Origin: Lytechinus pictus
Taxonomy: Eukaryota > Echinodermata > Echinoidea > Temnopleuroida > Toxopneustidae
Length of the DNA stretch: 64,000 nt
NCBI RefSeq assembly: GCF_037042905.1
Contig: NC_087254.1
Location: forward strand, 10,587,103-10,651,102
Direction: 5' to 3'
Shown here: positions 1-11,563 of the stretch, piece after piece
How the letters are laid out: each line of letters opens with the position of its first letter
Numbering within the stretch: position 1 is the stretch's first letter
Made by a program: the position numbers and the translations under genes
Notes under the pieces: model-generated
The model's input: only the letters and a program-made list of their open reading frames with translations
Database searches by the model: none
Told to the model about the DNA's origin: nothing

Positions 1-38
1 TTTTGGTCAAAAAGTGATTTTTAGCATTTTAAAATTTT

Positions 39-60
39 GACGCGCGCGTACGCGCGCGTC
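39..60. repeat. 22-bp perfect GC-alternating palindrome
   Basis: An 11-bp arm of alternating purine/pyrimidine (GACGCGCGCGT) is followed at once by its reverse complement. Such tracts can form Z-DNA or a cruciform. It lies in the PIGQ intron upstream of the first visible exon. Confidence 0.8.
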
Positions 61-197
61 GTGACCTTCAGGTGACCTTTGATGACATGACCTGATGACC
101 CTTGATCTGAAGTTTATGTCATGTGAATTTGATTTATTTTTGATAATTGATAATGGAGATATGATTGATAATGTGATTTTACAAAATGGCGTCTAGA

Positions 198-216
198 TGA
201 CGTCATGATGACGTCA
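198..216. promoter_or_regulatory. Two consensus CRE motifs in tandem
   Basis: TGACGTCA occurs at 198-205 and 209-216, 11 bases apart start to start. This octamer is the full palindromic site of CREB/ATF bZIP proteins. It is intronic and no promoter is evident next to it, so function is not shown. Confidence 0.4.
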
Positions 217-411
217 TGACATTAAGATTCTTGCAGAATTGAGGTCTTATTGATGTTGATATGTGGTGATATTTTGATGATTATTGAATATGAACTTTCT
301 GAGATTTGCTGTCCACAAGAAATGGAGGAAATAAAAATAAGAAATAAAAATAAATAAAGAAAGAAAATTCGGACAAACATAAGAGGTGATCTGTCATAGA
401 CAGACCACCTA

Positions 412-665
412 ATAAAAATGATATAGGATTTGTATAGGGCACATATCCACCTTGCTAGGTGCTCAAGGCGCTCCAATATTACCCCGGTGGGCACAGCTTT
501 TTGAGGAATTACTTCCTGCCAGTGCCCATTTACCTCATCTGGGTTGAGTGCAGCACAATGTGGGTAAATTTCTTGACGAAGGAAAATACGGCATGGTTTG
601 GAATCGAACCCATGTCCTTAAGATTGAAAGACAAGAGTCTTAACCACCAGACCACGACGCTACAA
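412..665 (-). mobile_element. tRNA-derived SINE (SURF1-like)
   Basis: Read on the minus strand it has an A-box-like TGGTCTGGTGG, a B box GGGTTCGATTCC near 600-611, a body with CTGCACTCAACCCAG and an end GGAGCGCCTTGAGC shared with the copy at 16.9 kb. The Pol III boxes and shared body identify a tRNA-derived SINE; the SURF1 name is from memory of sea urchin SINEs. Confidence 0.75.
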
Positions 666-844
666 TGACACTCCCAAGAAAGCAACAAGTACAGCAAGGT
701 TTGTACATTAGATTTTGATGCATCTTTCGATTCCCTTATATTGCACAGGCAAGTCATGCAGACTGAGATATACTTGTTTAATTCACCGCTTAAAGTCCCG
801 GTATAGATAATGATGAAACATATTTCTTGTTTTTCTCTTTGCAG

Positions 845-998
845 GATATCTAAGTGTTCTACTTCCAATCATGACTTCATTGCTGTGGTGCATAGCAGGA
901 GCCGGGATACTGGGGTTATCTGTTCAGCTAGCGCTGTTTTCTGACCTGCTATCAGTTCTCACTTTCCATATCTACTGTTTCTACGTGTATGCTGCAAG
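845..998 (+). CDS. PIGQ: PIGQ exon (first in window)
   Basis: The acceptor AG is at 843-844 and the donor GT at 999-1000 (gtagat). The exon enters with two bases of a split codon, encodes 50 residues rich in Leu/Ile (membrane helix) ending [13 protein letters not shown], and leaves with AG of a split Arg codon completed by the next exon. Confidence 0.9.
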
Positions 999-3900
999 GT
1001 AGATCATTATGATACAGGTTTTTTGCAATCATCACCAGGGGGGGGGGGGGGGGGCACTTCCATTGACGAGTGGATACCATGCGTGACCAAAAACACGTAA
1101 AAAGTATCTCTTTTTAAAGATAGGGCATGTTACGCTTGTAACGTAATAGGGGTGTCAGAAACACTAAAATAATGAAAAAGGGGTATATATTTTGCTAGGT
1201 TAACTACATGTTAACAGTCCAATTTGCGAGGATATAAAAGGTTAGACTAAAATACTTAATATAGGATGTACTTTTTGCCCCAACACTAGTAGTTTTACAC
1301 TAGCTATGTGTTTAGGGTCCGATTTGAGTGAGGTGTGTGGGGTGGTACTAAACCCAAGGAAAGTAAGCCGACGTCCATGCCATAACAATTCAGACATCGT
1401 TGTACTTGTTTAGAGGGTCTTATTTTAAATGGAATACTTGTCAAGGGTACCATTTTGTTTCCAATACTTGTTAAGGGTAGGTTTTCACACGCCAATACTT
1501 GTTAAGGGGGTGCATTTTCAGAATATGGAAAATACGTGTTTAGGGTGCCTTTCGAAACCCCATGATGGTCACACATGGTTTCCACTCGTGAATGGAAGTG
1601 GCCTCTGGGAATCATCCAGAATTTTGATATTACAAAGATGCTTTTCATTCACATTTTCAGAAAATAAGCAAAATGCGATTTGTCCAAACTCAGAGGTTCA
1701 AAGTTGTGCAGTGGACAAATCAGTAGATCTAGCAGTGCAATCCCAGGAAAACCATAATATCCAAATGAGGTTTCTAATCATTTGCAAGAGAAACACACTG
1801 TGATGACTTTGTGGTGTTGTGTACACTGTTGTCAACCAATCTCTCAGGATTACACCACAATAGGCCAGTTCGGATTTCCACTCTGGGCATGATCAGAAGA
1901 AGGTCATTCTTACTAAAGTGACATGGTGATTTAATATTTAATGAGTTAAGCACCAACTTTGATGTCCTGATTATTTATATATTCTTTTGAATTGTGTTTT
2001 TCACGAGATCCACAAAAAACAAATTGCGTCCCCACTAGCGACTGGTATTTCGCATTTCACAGTTGGCCAAGTATATTGTTATAACAACATGCTAATACAT
2101 TCAAAGTAGAAATGCAACAAATACCTTCATGGAGTATTCATTGTGTGCTATTCTAGTCACCTGGTCTATGCAATTTCTCCATCCTGCTATGTAAGGCATG
2201 CTTACACAATATCTTGCTTTGAAATCTGCCTATCATAATGAAAAAAAATAGAAAGGTCATTTGACCAAAATTGCCCATGAGTTATCTCTGAACTGATCTA
2301 TTAGGGGGGCAAACTTGTGCACCTTTGTCATGATAGGCAAAAAAGGATAACTTTTACCAAGCCATCTATGTGCTTTTTATGATCCTCCCACCAAAGATAT
2401 CTATTACCTTGTTTGTAAATTATATGTATGTATGAAAAGTGTTTATCTGAAAGTAGAAAATTAATGAAATCATGATCATAACAAGTCACCTAGTCAGATT
2501 TTCCATTCTAAACTTTTCCCAATTAGAATCTACAGTCTTCAGATAGCAGGATTGCTTTCCTTGGCGCGTCTGTTTCAGGGCAAGAAGTGGAATGTTCTTC
2601 GTCAGCGGGTCGATTCATGTTCCTACGACGTTGATCAGCTCTTCATGGGGACGCTCCTCTTCACCATCCTGTTCTTCATGCTACCCACCACAGCTCTTTT
2701 CTATGTTGTCTTTACCCTGGTAAGTAAATAGGTCTATATTCACTTTGGTTATTTAGATTCCAATAAGTGATCGGTCAAAACATCAATTTTCTTTTCTGAT
2801 TGGGCACTCAGTCAAAATACGTGTTCATGTAAAATTGAAAAAATTATCCTGTAAAACTTATTTTCATTTCATATCCACGTCACAACTGGTTTAGGGCATA
2901 CATATCCATACTCTGGAACGTAGTAATGAATTGGAAGAGTAATGAACACATTTTTAAGAAGAGGGGTTTACCAAATCTAAAGACAGGCTTTCTTTATCTG
3001 AAAGAATTAAATAGGCATTCAAAACATCAACAGTGGTATATCAATTGCAGTAACCTTCATGTTTTATTTGTAATTTTTCAACGTGTCCTTTAGCTACGTC
3101 TATTGATACTGTGCATCCAAAGCCTACTCACTCTCTTGAGGGAGCTACTCCATACCTTCCCATGGTTCTCACTGTTACTATGGCTCGGCGGATCGAACAT
3201 GCTCAACAAGGAAGTCCACTTCCAAGTGCTTCCTGTATCGCCTTGGCAACCAGCTTCGCTTTCTCTGCAGGTAACCCATTCATGTACAGTATGTTTTGAT
3301 GAAAGAGATGATGGGTCAATGAATTCACTACTCAACACATTTATACTGCAGTAATAGTAGCTAAACAACTACTTTTCCTCTCAAAATATTTAATTTCCAT
3401 GTACTGTAGTAAATTTGCCACATCAATACAAATAATAATTAGGTTGATTGTTTTCTTTATTATTCATAGCTATCCCAAACGGTATATTTTATGACGAGCT
3501 ATTTATGACACACAGTATGGTGGACCACACAGTGTCAGTTTGTTCCCCTTTAACCTGTTTGCATTTACGACAAGGACTATTTTACTCTATCCGTTCATCT
3601 GCCAACATTCTGCCCTTTTATTATTATTTTTTTTTTATTCTGCCCTTTTTTTGTTTTTACAGTCACTTGTACCCTATCACAGGCTCTAATGGTATTTTAA
3701 CATATACCGGTACTCCTTGTACATCTCCTTGAATCTACTAGCTTTGTGTCAATTTCTATCGTTGCCATTTGAGCTTTATATCCTTTGTTTGTTTTCTTTT
3801 CCTATTGTTTTGCCTCCATAACATTATTCCAAGCACCTCGTTCTAACACGATTGTAATTTTTATGATGATTGGCGTTGTTCTCTTGTGCAGATTCAGTTG

Positions 3901-4038
3901 ATGTCTTTACAAGAAGCACTTCAAGTTGGACATACTCCCGCTGTCTCTCTCAAACCAGAGAAGATGTCATTGTTACTCATCTTTAGAAAGCTTGTCAGAG
4001 GTCAACTGATATATCCATGGGGTGGGGACCACAGTTAA
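845..4038 (+). CDS. PIGQ: PIGQ, C-terminal part (four last coding exons)
   Basis: PIGQ (yeast Gpi1) is a membrane subunit of the GPI-N-acetylglucosaminyltransferase complex (PIGA, PIGC, PIGH, PIGP, PIGQ, PIGY, DPM2), which starts GPI-anchor synthesis on the cytoplasmic face of the ER. Four exons (845-998, 2527-2719, 3094-3270, 3892-4038) join in one continuous frame with GT/AG borders and give about 221 residues ending at TAA 4036-4038. Seen in the translation: the family hallmark [14 protein letters not shown] across the first junction, [20 protein letters not shown] in exon 2 and the C-terminal [12 protein letters not shown], plus several hydrophobic membrane segments. These match my memory of vertebrate PIGQ closely. 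The N-terminal exons must lie upstream of base 1. No frameshift or stop is seen, so the gene looks functional. Introns and 3' UTR carry several mobile elements. Confidence 0.93.
1078..1590. mobile_element. Inverted-ended repeat with GTTTAGGGT iterations
   Basis: It starts CATGCGTGACCAAA and ends near 1564-1577 with GATGGTCACACATGG. In between, TTGTTTAGGGT- or TTGTTAAGGGT-like motifs recur every 30-50 bases. A relative occupies 50478-50833. It sits in a PIGQ intron; a G run of about 17 bases lies just upstream. Confidence 0.5.
2527..2719 (+). CDS. PIGQ: PIGQ exon
   Basis: The exon begins with the last base of the split Arg codon after the acceptor AG at 2525-2526 and ends on a full Leu codon before the consensus donor GTAAGT. 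It encodes the most conserved block of the family, [20 protein letters not shown], followed by a hydrophobic span ending [13 protein letters not shown]. Confidence 0.93.
3094..3270 (+). CDS. PIGQ: PIGQ exon
   Basis: Exactly 59 codons, phase 0 on both sides, between an acceptor ending at 3093 and a donor GTAACC at 3271. The translation starts [20 protein letters not shown], a hydrophobic segment matching the corresponding region of animal PIGQ, and ends with [19 protein letters not shown]. Confidence 0.9.
3892..4038 (+). CDS. PIGQ: PIGQ terminal exon
   Basis: 48 codons plus TAA after the acceptor at 3890-3891. It contains [11 protein letters not shown], equivalent to the conserved C-terminal KLFLGELIYPW of vertebrate PIGQ; the tail after it is short (GGDHS). 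Confidence 0.92.
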   Translation: MQLMSLQEALQVGHTPAVSLKPEKMSLLLIFRKLVRGQLIYPWGGDHS

Positions 4039-4055
4039 GCATCAAGGGGGGGGGG

Positions 4056-4269
4056 GGTGTTTCACAAAGATTTAAGTGTGACTTAAAGTCACACTTAACT
4101 TCCCAGTTGCGTGAGCTATAAAACGCCTCACCCCATTGGTCAAATCATGATAAGTGGAAGCGCTCCTACTGTGTATTTATCAATAAGATTGCACATTGAA
4201 TATCATGTGCGTGCTAGCATTTAAGCATAAATGTAAGTCACACTCAATTTTTTTTGTGAAACACTCCCC
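4056..4269. mobile_element. Fold-back MITE, GTGTTTCACAAAGATTTAAG family
   Basis: Inverted ends GGGGTGTTTCACAAAG and TTTGTGAAACACTCCCC bound about 210 bp. Related copies lie at 4303-4504, 24526-24747, 38682-38883 and 38934-39496. Confidence 0.7.
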
Positions 4270-4302
4270 AAGACTCTCAACATACACTGAGTGATAAAAG
4301 CC

Positions 4303-4504
4303 AGGGGGGTGTTTCACAAAGATTTAAGTATGACTTAGAGTCGCAGTTAAATGCCGACGCTTATAGATTATGTAACGCGCAATCATATTGATTAATACGC
4401 AGTAGTGCGCGTCCTCTTGGCATGATCCGACCAATGTGGTCGTGCATTTTAAGGCATTTAAGTGCGACTCTAGGTCATTCTTGAATCTTTGTGAAACACC
4501 CCCC
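4303..4504. mobile_element. Second copy of the GTGTTTCACAAAG MITE
   Basis: It begins GGGGGGTGTTTCACAAAG and ends CTTTGTGAAACACCCCCC, 33 bases after the first copy and in the same probable 3' UTR. Confidence 0.72.
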
Positions 4505-4593
4505 AGACGTCTTGTTAAGGCAGTATATCCATCTCAATATTAGTGTGAAATAAAAAAAAAACAGAATAAATTCAAACAATAATATATTGCAAT

Positions 4594-7500
4594 CAGGGGC
4601 GGATCCAGGATTTTCTTCACTTTCAAAAGGGGGGGGCACACTTCTGTTTTAAACGACATTACAAATTTTAATTTTGCTTCTCCGCCAGTTATAGCAATAG
4701 AAACGAGGAGTAGCAGCAGAAAGGGAAAACAAAGAGAAAAGAAGATTAGAATAGGAGCAAGAAGAATACCTAAAAAAGCTTAATGAAAGCCATGTTTGAT
4801 CAAAAAGTGTTTCAGGTGGTGCTTGAATCTGTTACGAAATGAAATCGAGGGTACACATGTAGGGAGTGAATTCCCGACTGAAGTGTATGGTGCTTATAAG
4901 CATTTGAGTGTGGTGCCGAAGGATGGTCATGTTAGTGTTGGGGGAGAAAATATGCACCAGTTTTTGTGGTGGGGCTAGTGTTACATCCCTCAGTACATAA
5001 CTACCTAGAACAGTAACAACTTAAGTATTGTATTCTAAATCCAGAGTCAAGTTTGGATTCAGCTCTAACTTGAACACCCACTGCTTGAAACTTGGGTGTT
5101 ACTATCCTATGATTACTATTGTAGGAGACTATTGAGTTCAAATGGAAAATCGTACCTTAACCGTTGTATGGAAAATGGAGGAGCAGTCCTGTCTGGAAGT
5201 TGAAACAAGTTAGGTAAATGGCAGATTTTAAATCTAACGGCTGAAAAAGTGCCAAATTTGAATTTGAAATATCCAGTGACGACTACGCTTTTATAATGTT
5301 TTAATATTAGATGAGAGTATAATTCAATTTATTTTATTTCATTTTCAACAGAACAAAGTAATGTGGTCGAAATAATTACAATGAACTTATACAGACAAAA
5401 TAAATTGAGGCATGTACAATATATGATATTAATCTATAAGTAAAACAAAACAGAGTATTATATATAAGCAAAATATCTTAAAGATTATGAAATAAAATTC
5501 TGAGAAAATGGAGGGATCCACTAAAAAGCAGTGCTTGTATTGTGTGGACCCTTCTTAATCACATTCAATGCCAAAGTTTTAGACAAGCTTTAGTTAATTC
5601 ATGAAAGTTATTTTTTAATGTAATATGTTATGTATAGTTATTATTGTATTATTATGATTATGATAATGAGTTGGACATCTTTGAAAGTAAGCCAAGACAC
5701 ATATACATGTATGTCAAGGGACGTAGGACAACACATTTCAAAGTATTAAGCATTTTGCAAAAGTGTGATTTAATTTCTTTGGCAGAAAGCCGGTCTTATT
5801 GTAATAATGTAATGAGTAGGTCGGGCCAAAACTGCTAAACAGTTGAAATTTTGAGCCTCCAGTTTGAACTTGTGCTCCTGGTTTTCTGATTTGAAGATGA
5901 TATTATTCATCATCTTTAAACCAATATATCTATTGAATTTGTCATTAAGCCTGTGAAATATAAAATCTGGAAGTACATGTATGCCAAAATATCGGCTTTA
6001 AAAAGAGATTATTGTTATTGTGGAATCGGTGTTATAGCTCGTATCAGATACAGACAGATGTATTTGATTTTCATATAAAGTCTTTCATCACTCTTGAAAA
6101 TGTTTTGCCTGATTTTGAATGTTATTTTTGCATATTTTTTTTTCTTTATCAGAAAAGCGGTAATATTGAATTAAAAGTTGTATTTATTTGATTTATAATA
6201 TGATTGAATTGGGTCCTTTTCTTTTCAAGAATCTTAAATCCGAGAAGTGTTGGGATGTTTACTGGAGCTGAAGGTTTTTGTGGAGGGGCAGTGTTTTTAT
6301 GAATCTGCTTGGGATAATTGGTAAGCAGTGATATTGTGCCTGCAGATGGTCCATTGTTCTATTTCATTTGTGGGTTAATGTAAAAACTTGCAATTTAATG
6401 GATTAGGGATGCAATCGATGGTGGTAGCCTTATAGGGGGGCAGGGGGTATTGCCCACCCACCCCCCCCCCCAAAAAAAAAAGAGAAAGGGGAAAATGCAA
6501 GAGAAGAAAAAAGTGGGAAGGGAGAGGGAAATGTAAAGGAAAGGGGAAAGAGAAGGAGGGGGCACTGCCAACCCACCCCCCCCCCCCAGAAAAAAAGGAG
6601 AAGAGAAATGGGGAATGCTAGAGAAGAAAAAGGAGGGAGAGGGAAATGTAAAGGAAGGGGGAAAGAGAAGGAAATAGAGGGGAACAAAAAATGGAAAGGG
6701 AAGATAGAGCAGGGAAAGGGGGAAAGAAAAGAAAGATGGAGAGTATAAAGAAGAAGAGGAAGGGAGAAAAGAGAAAAGGCGAAGGGGAAAGAAAAGAAAG
6801 GGGAGAGAATAAAAAGTACTGAAATAGGGAGTGTAAAGAAAAAGAGGAAGGGATAAAAGGGAAAGAAAAGAAAGGGGGAGTATAAAAAGTACTGAAATGG
6901 AGAGTGTAAAGAAGAAGGGGAATAGAGAAAAGGCGAAGGGAAAGTGGGTAAGAAAAGAAAGGGGAGAGAATAAAAAGTACTGAAATGGAGAGTGTAAAGA
7001 AGAAGAGGAAGGGAGAAAAGGCGAAGGGAAAGGGATGGAAGAAGAAAAGGAAGAGGGAAAATGTTAAAAAGAGAAGGAAAATGTAGAGAGAATGGTCGGA
7101 AAGAAAGAGGGAAAATTGTAAGCTAAAGAACTGAAAGAGAGGAGAGAGAAAAGGACGGGGAGAAGGATTACTCCTTTAATGAGATATCAAATTTAAAAGG
7201 ATTTCGAAGCCGGGCCTAATTTTGCTACCTTGTGGTGAGATGAGATGCCATAAATACACTTTTTAGGCATAAAATGTTTGTTGAATATAATGTACCAATT
7301 TATATCTTCTCTGTACTATATACGTGCCCCTCCAGGACCCCCCCCCCCCAAAAAAAAAAGAGTGAAAGAGAATTTTTAAAAAGAGGTAATATTTGATAAC
7401 ATGAAATTATAACAAATAAAATGAGAATCAATCTTCAGGGACGAAAATTAGCAGATTAAAAAGGGTACTATTCAATTTAAAAAAATAAAACACTTAAGAC

Positions 7501-7700
7501 CAAATAAAAAAACGAAGCAGCACATTTCTTATCTAAAAATGGTCACTTTTTGATTACTGAAAATGGATACATTCACCTCTTACGGGGCACATACACTTAT
7601 ACATAAGTTTTATAGATGATAGCCACTGTATGTTCAATTAATGGCTTGGATTTCAAATTATAGAGGAAATACCTCCCTTGTGCCCCCTCCTGGATCCGCC
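4594..7700. mobile_element. hAT-like inverted ends around a purine-rich body
   Basis: The left end CAGGGGCGGATCCAGGATTT matches the proven hAT-type copy at 55733; the right end reads CCTCCTGGATCCGCC at about 7685-7700. The right side lacks a matching 8-bp target duplication, so this may be two end fragments rather than one element. No transposase is seen; 5.0-6.4 kb inside holds nothing I recognise. Confidence 0.4.
6430..7170. repeat. Polypurine minisatellite, unit about 85 bp
   Basis: Nearly pure A/G on the plus strand. Units sharing AATAAAAAGTACTGAAAT and GAGAGTGTAAAGAAGAAG start near 6793, 6866 and 6955. Long C runs break it at 6459 and 6576. A simple-sequence expansion. Confidence 0.75.
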
Positions 7701-8311
7701 AATTTTGGAATAATCATTTGGAATTTATTTAATTATTTATTACAAATTAACAAAAATCTATAAAATCTGCGAAATCAGGCTTTCCACTCAGACTTCTCTT
7801 CGTTGGTCCATGATGTATTGCACTTGACTGCTGGAGCTGAACATGGCGATTACGTAATGCGCACTCACTCAAGGCGACACAGCGCACAATGGCGGGAAAA
7901 TCTGAATAACTCCCTCAGAACAATTGGCGGTATTCAAACACATAAAAAGGGATGCTTTTCGTTCAACGTGCATGAAAGCAGGGAAGGAGAAATCAACTTT
8001 TCAGTGCATGGCTTTGATGGAAAGTGAAGAAACCTACAGATATTCATTGGTGTTGTCAAAGGTCTTCTTCCTATATTTATTCATCAAAGATCAAACGTTT
8101 GACGCCTGCAGTGTGTATTTCAACATGCAAGATAAGACAACAAGTGGACTATTGTTTGGTAAGATTAGTCATTTTAATGTTTGTTTTTTGACGTTGATAT
8201 TTGACAAACTAAATTTATATACACGTGTTCATGTAGATCATGCAAAACCGAAGGGAATTAGTGTAGCGGTCACCGGGAGCTGTCACGTGTGAGTGGTCCC
8301 CTCCACTAAGA
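7701..8311. other. No gene recognised
   Basis: A frame of 122 codons (7924-8292, plus) is open but matches no family I know, has no splice context and shows no conserved motif. I treat it as chance. Confidence 0.4.
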
Positions 8312-8562
8312 TTGAGAAATGATGATAATGATGACTACGATATGAAGATGGTGGTGGTGGCCGGTGAGGTGATAATGATGGTGGTGATGGTGATAATAAT
8401 GATGATGATGATAATGATGATTTTGATGATGATAATGATGATTTTGATGATGATAATGATGATTTTGATGATGATAATGATGATGGTGATGATACGGTGA
8501 TAATGACATGATGACGATGAATGATGATGATGATGGTGATGATGATGACGATAATAGGCTAG
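8312..8562. repeat. GAT-type microsatellite with a 24-bp higher-order unit
   Basis: Trinucleotide GAT/GGT array. Between about 8405 and 8480 a 24-bp unit (ATGATGATAATGATGATTTT plus GATG) repeats three times. Further GAT arrays lie at 9006-9115, 9296-9330 and 9790-10000. Confidence 0.85.
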
Positions 8563-9005
8563 GCAATGGCACTAGATTTGTGTTGTAGACATGTGTCCAA
8601 AAAGTCAATAGGTGAGTTGGCCTCAAATTTTCTTTCTATATTTTGAGTGAACAATTAATTGTAGTTAAACTTGGCGACATATCTTCACATTTTCTGGCAG
8701 ACAAGTTGATTATCTATTTTCTTGATGTGACGTTTCCACGGCTCCTCTCAGAGGCTCACACAGTCCTAGGTCAGCACAGGTCAGCATTTTTATTTAGCCA
8801 CTCTAGCCCACACAGTATAGCATATAGCCAGGGATGCACCAATATGCATTCATTTCCAGCACATTTGAGCCTTATTTTTCACTACTTAGGAAATTTTGAG
8901 GTAAGTTTTGAGCAATGTCTGTGATAATAATGCTTATAAAGAATATATTAAGGTAATGCTGTTTAGTAGAAATGCAGTTTCGTTTTTTTTTTTGTCCTAC
9001 CTAAT

Positions 9006-9115
9006 GATGGTGGTAGTGGTGATGGTGGTGGTGGTGATGACGATGGTGATGTTAATGACGACGATGATGATAATGGTGATGGACAGGTGAAAATGATGAC
9101 GATCATCATCATCAT
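9006..9115. repeat. GGT/GAT microsatellite
   Basis: Imperfect GATGGTGGT array ending in a CAT run. The repetitive peptides it encodes in several frames are not genes. Confidence 0.8.
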
Positions 9116-9356
9116 CATCTGCTGTAATCTTCAAAGGGCTCTGCAGCCTATCTCGAAGATGAAAATAGACTTGGACGCACGTTATGAGGAGGAGTGAGGG
9201 ATACTTTCAAGGTGATTTTGCAGGAGCTTTTGGAAGCTGTCAAGCGAAACTGCATTATTTGAAGAGGGAGTTTATTCCATTCAGGTACAGATCTTGACGA
9301 CGATGGTGGTGACGATGATAATGGTAATGATTTAACCATAATGAAACAATTTTGAT

Positions 9357-9635
9357 TATCATTTTCTTATCAGTGTCTGCTAGCTGAGAGGCCTTGTAGA
9401 TCTTGATCTTCCATGTCGACCAAGCCTTCGATGACCTCAAGCCCATGAGACCCTGGTGGAATCGTATTCGATGATAACAACGATCGACTTCCACGACGAC
9501 AACGACTGCAGATCATGCCAGTTCTTCGGCCAAGGATGCTCTGCGGTGGATATCTAGCTGGTCATGCATGGATGCCGTGAGAGATTATATGAAATTCTCA
9601 CAATTCTCATCATGATGCGCGATCAGGACTTCATT
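9357..9635. repeat. Direct repeat copy 1 (pair with 11245-11520)
   Basis: It starts ATTTTCTTATCAGTGTC, continues with CCATGTCGACCAAGCC, ATGAGACCCTGG and GATCATGCCAG, and matches the second copy along about 280 bases with small indels. Function unknown; no shared open frame. Confidence 0.65.
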
Positions 9636-9789
9636 GCATAACAAATATTAAGGTAACTATAAAACTTGCAACGCTATTAAATGAAATGTTCACTAATGAA
9701 CCAACGTAAAAAGAGCAAAACTACAGAGGAGGAGGGGGGGGGGGGTTAGGTGCCATCCCCTCGCTCAAGTTCGGATTGACTCCCATGAA

Positions 9790-10000
9790 ATAGTGATAAT
9801 GATAATGAGGTGATGATGAAAATAATTAATAATGGCGATGATGATAATTATAATAATAGTGATGATTGGTGATGGTGCTGATGATGCTGCTGCTGATGAT
9901 GATGAGGATGATGAAGATGGTGATGATTATGGTGGCGATGATGATGATGATGGTGGCGATGATGACTGTGATGTTGACGATGACGGTGGTAATCATCGTT
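9790..10000. repeat. GAT microsatellite
   Basis: Interrupted GATGATGGT/GATAAT array. Open frames on both strands here encode Asp- or Ile-rich low-complexity peptides and are artefacts of the repeat. Confidence 0.8.
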
Positions 10001-10914
10001 GTTTTCACGTTTAAACATTTGATGAGTGTGCGTAAGACGGAATTCAATGTCTGAAGCTACGAATCCACGCGGTGTCCCTGAATGCAGATATTTTGTTTAG
10101 TGATGTATCGATGCGACTTGCTCTTGACAAACAGTGAAGGTGTAGCTCCTTTAGAATGACTAAGAATCTATAATAGAGCAAACGATCGAAGCGTCCAAGC
10201 AGCGATCATTTAAATACAATAATTTCGTTTTCTTTTTTTTTATAGAACATATTACAATATTACAATATATTACAAAATCGGCCACACAATTGCAAGGTAG
10301 AGATGATCAGAATTTAACACTAAACATTAAAAAAACACTTCTCAATTCATTAATTGGCCAGCCCCCCCCCCCCATCCGATATATAAGTTCAGATTTCTAT
10401 AAAATATTAGTAATGCTAGTGACACTGATTTTAGCAAGAGGTATATGCGTAAATAAAATCAATAAAATGTAGCAAAAGAACAATAGTATCATTGCTTTCT
10501 TCAAATTCTTAACCCCTTTAAAAAGTTTTTAATAATCCTGTGAAATCCTGAAATGAAACATTTTTGTCACTGGTGTACAAATTGGGAGGGGTGGTATTTG
10601 GGCCATTTACATCCTTCAAAAGTTTAACGGCTAAGGAAAAAGAGAAGAAAGAAGATAAAAGGAAGAGGATGAAATATATATTTTCTGAATATCAAGTCAA
10701 AATGTATTAAAAATAGATTCTTGTATTAAGAAGGATAAAAACATTTGCTTGCTCACTTCGCTTGCTCACAGCTTTTTTAGAAAATTTGTCAGGAACGCCC
10801 TATCTGGCCCCTTCAAAATTACGCCACTGCGGGGAATGCGAAAGACATCTTAAAAATAATGACAAAATTTTATATCAATCATATCTGATGCATTTGCCCC
10901 TCATTATAATTGAA

Positions 10915-11207
10915 GAAGGTCAATGAACTTTGGCCATGCTGGAGGTAATTAATAAATTGCTGTCATAACTTTCAAAGTTTATGGATATAGTATATGAATT
11001 GTGGACATACATGTGGGGGTAATCAAGTATCAAGTCTTAGGTCATGATCAAGGTCAAATGTCAATTAGGGTCAATGAACGTCGCCTTTATTGTATCATTA
11101 TATGAATGGTGCTTTTTGTGAATAATTATTTTATAGTAGTTTTCAAAGTCAGCACTGCTGCTATATTGAATCGCATAATGCAGGTGAGACTGCCAGAGGC
11201 TTGTTTT
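10915..11207 (-). mobile_element. Fragment of the DR1-bearing 1-kb repeat, reversed
   Basis: It ends ATGCAGGTGAGACTGCCAGAGGC, the reverse complement of the left end of the copies at 12787 and 31285. Only the outer part and weakly conserved GGTCAA-type sequence remain. Confidence 0.6.
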
Positions 11208-11244
11208 GTTTGTTTTTACTAAAATTACATTTTTTAAATTTTCA

Positions 11245-11520
11245 TTTTCTTATCAGTGTCGGCGGTATAGATCACGATCGTCCATGTCGACCAAGCCCCC
11301 GAGTAGTGAGTAGTGACTCCTTCAAACCCATATGAGACCCTGGTTGGATCGAGTGATATTCGATAATGACAACGACTTCGTCAACGACCACGACTCAAGG
11401 TCATGCCAGCATTTCGGTCAAGTGGATCGAGCAGGCCGTGGCGCTCCGTGCGAGATTATGGACTTGGGATTATGGAATTCTCACTACCGTCGTGACGAGA
11501 CGCGATCAGGGCTTAAGAAA
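11245..11520. repeat. Direct repeat copy 2 (pair with 9357-9635)
   Basis: Same order of blocks as copy 1: ATTTTCTTATCAGTGTC, CCATGTCGACCAAGCC, ATGAGACCCTGG, GGTCATGCCAG. An open frame of 73 codons here is not open in copy 1. Confidence 0.65.
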
Positions 11521-11563
11521 GATGTATATGGTAAAAGTGACATTTTGTGGTAACCGATAATGT

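Larger units (their letters stand above)
4039..4575 (+). other. Probable 3' UTR of PIGQ with poly(A) signals
   Basis: AATAAA occurs at 4549-4554 and again at 4565-4570, about 510 bases after the stop, with nothing gene-like between. If these are used, the UTR carries two copies of the same fold-back MITE (4056-4269 and 4303-4504). The UTR end is inferred. Confidence 0.5.

Noticed and set aside
6430..6687. 85-codon minus-strand frame
   Set aside because: Compositional frame opposite a polypurine minisatellite with C runs.
7924..8292. 122-codon plus-strand frame
   Set aside because: No recognisable motif, no splice sites in phase, borders a microsatellite.
8306..8626. His/Ser-rich and Met/Ile-rich frames
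   Set aside because: GAT microsatellite on both strands.
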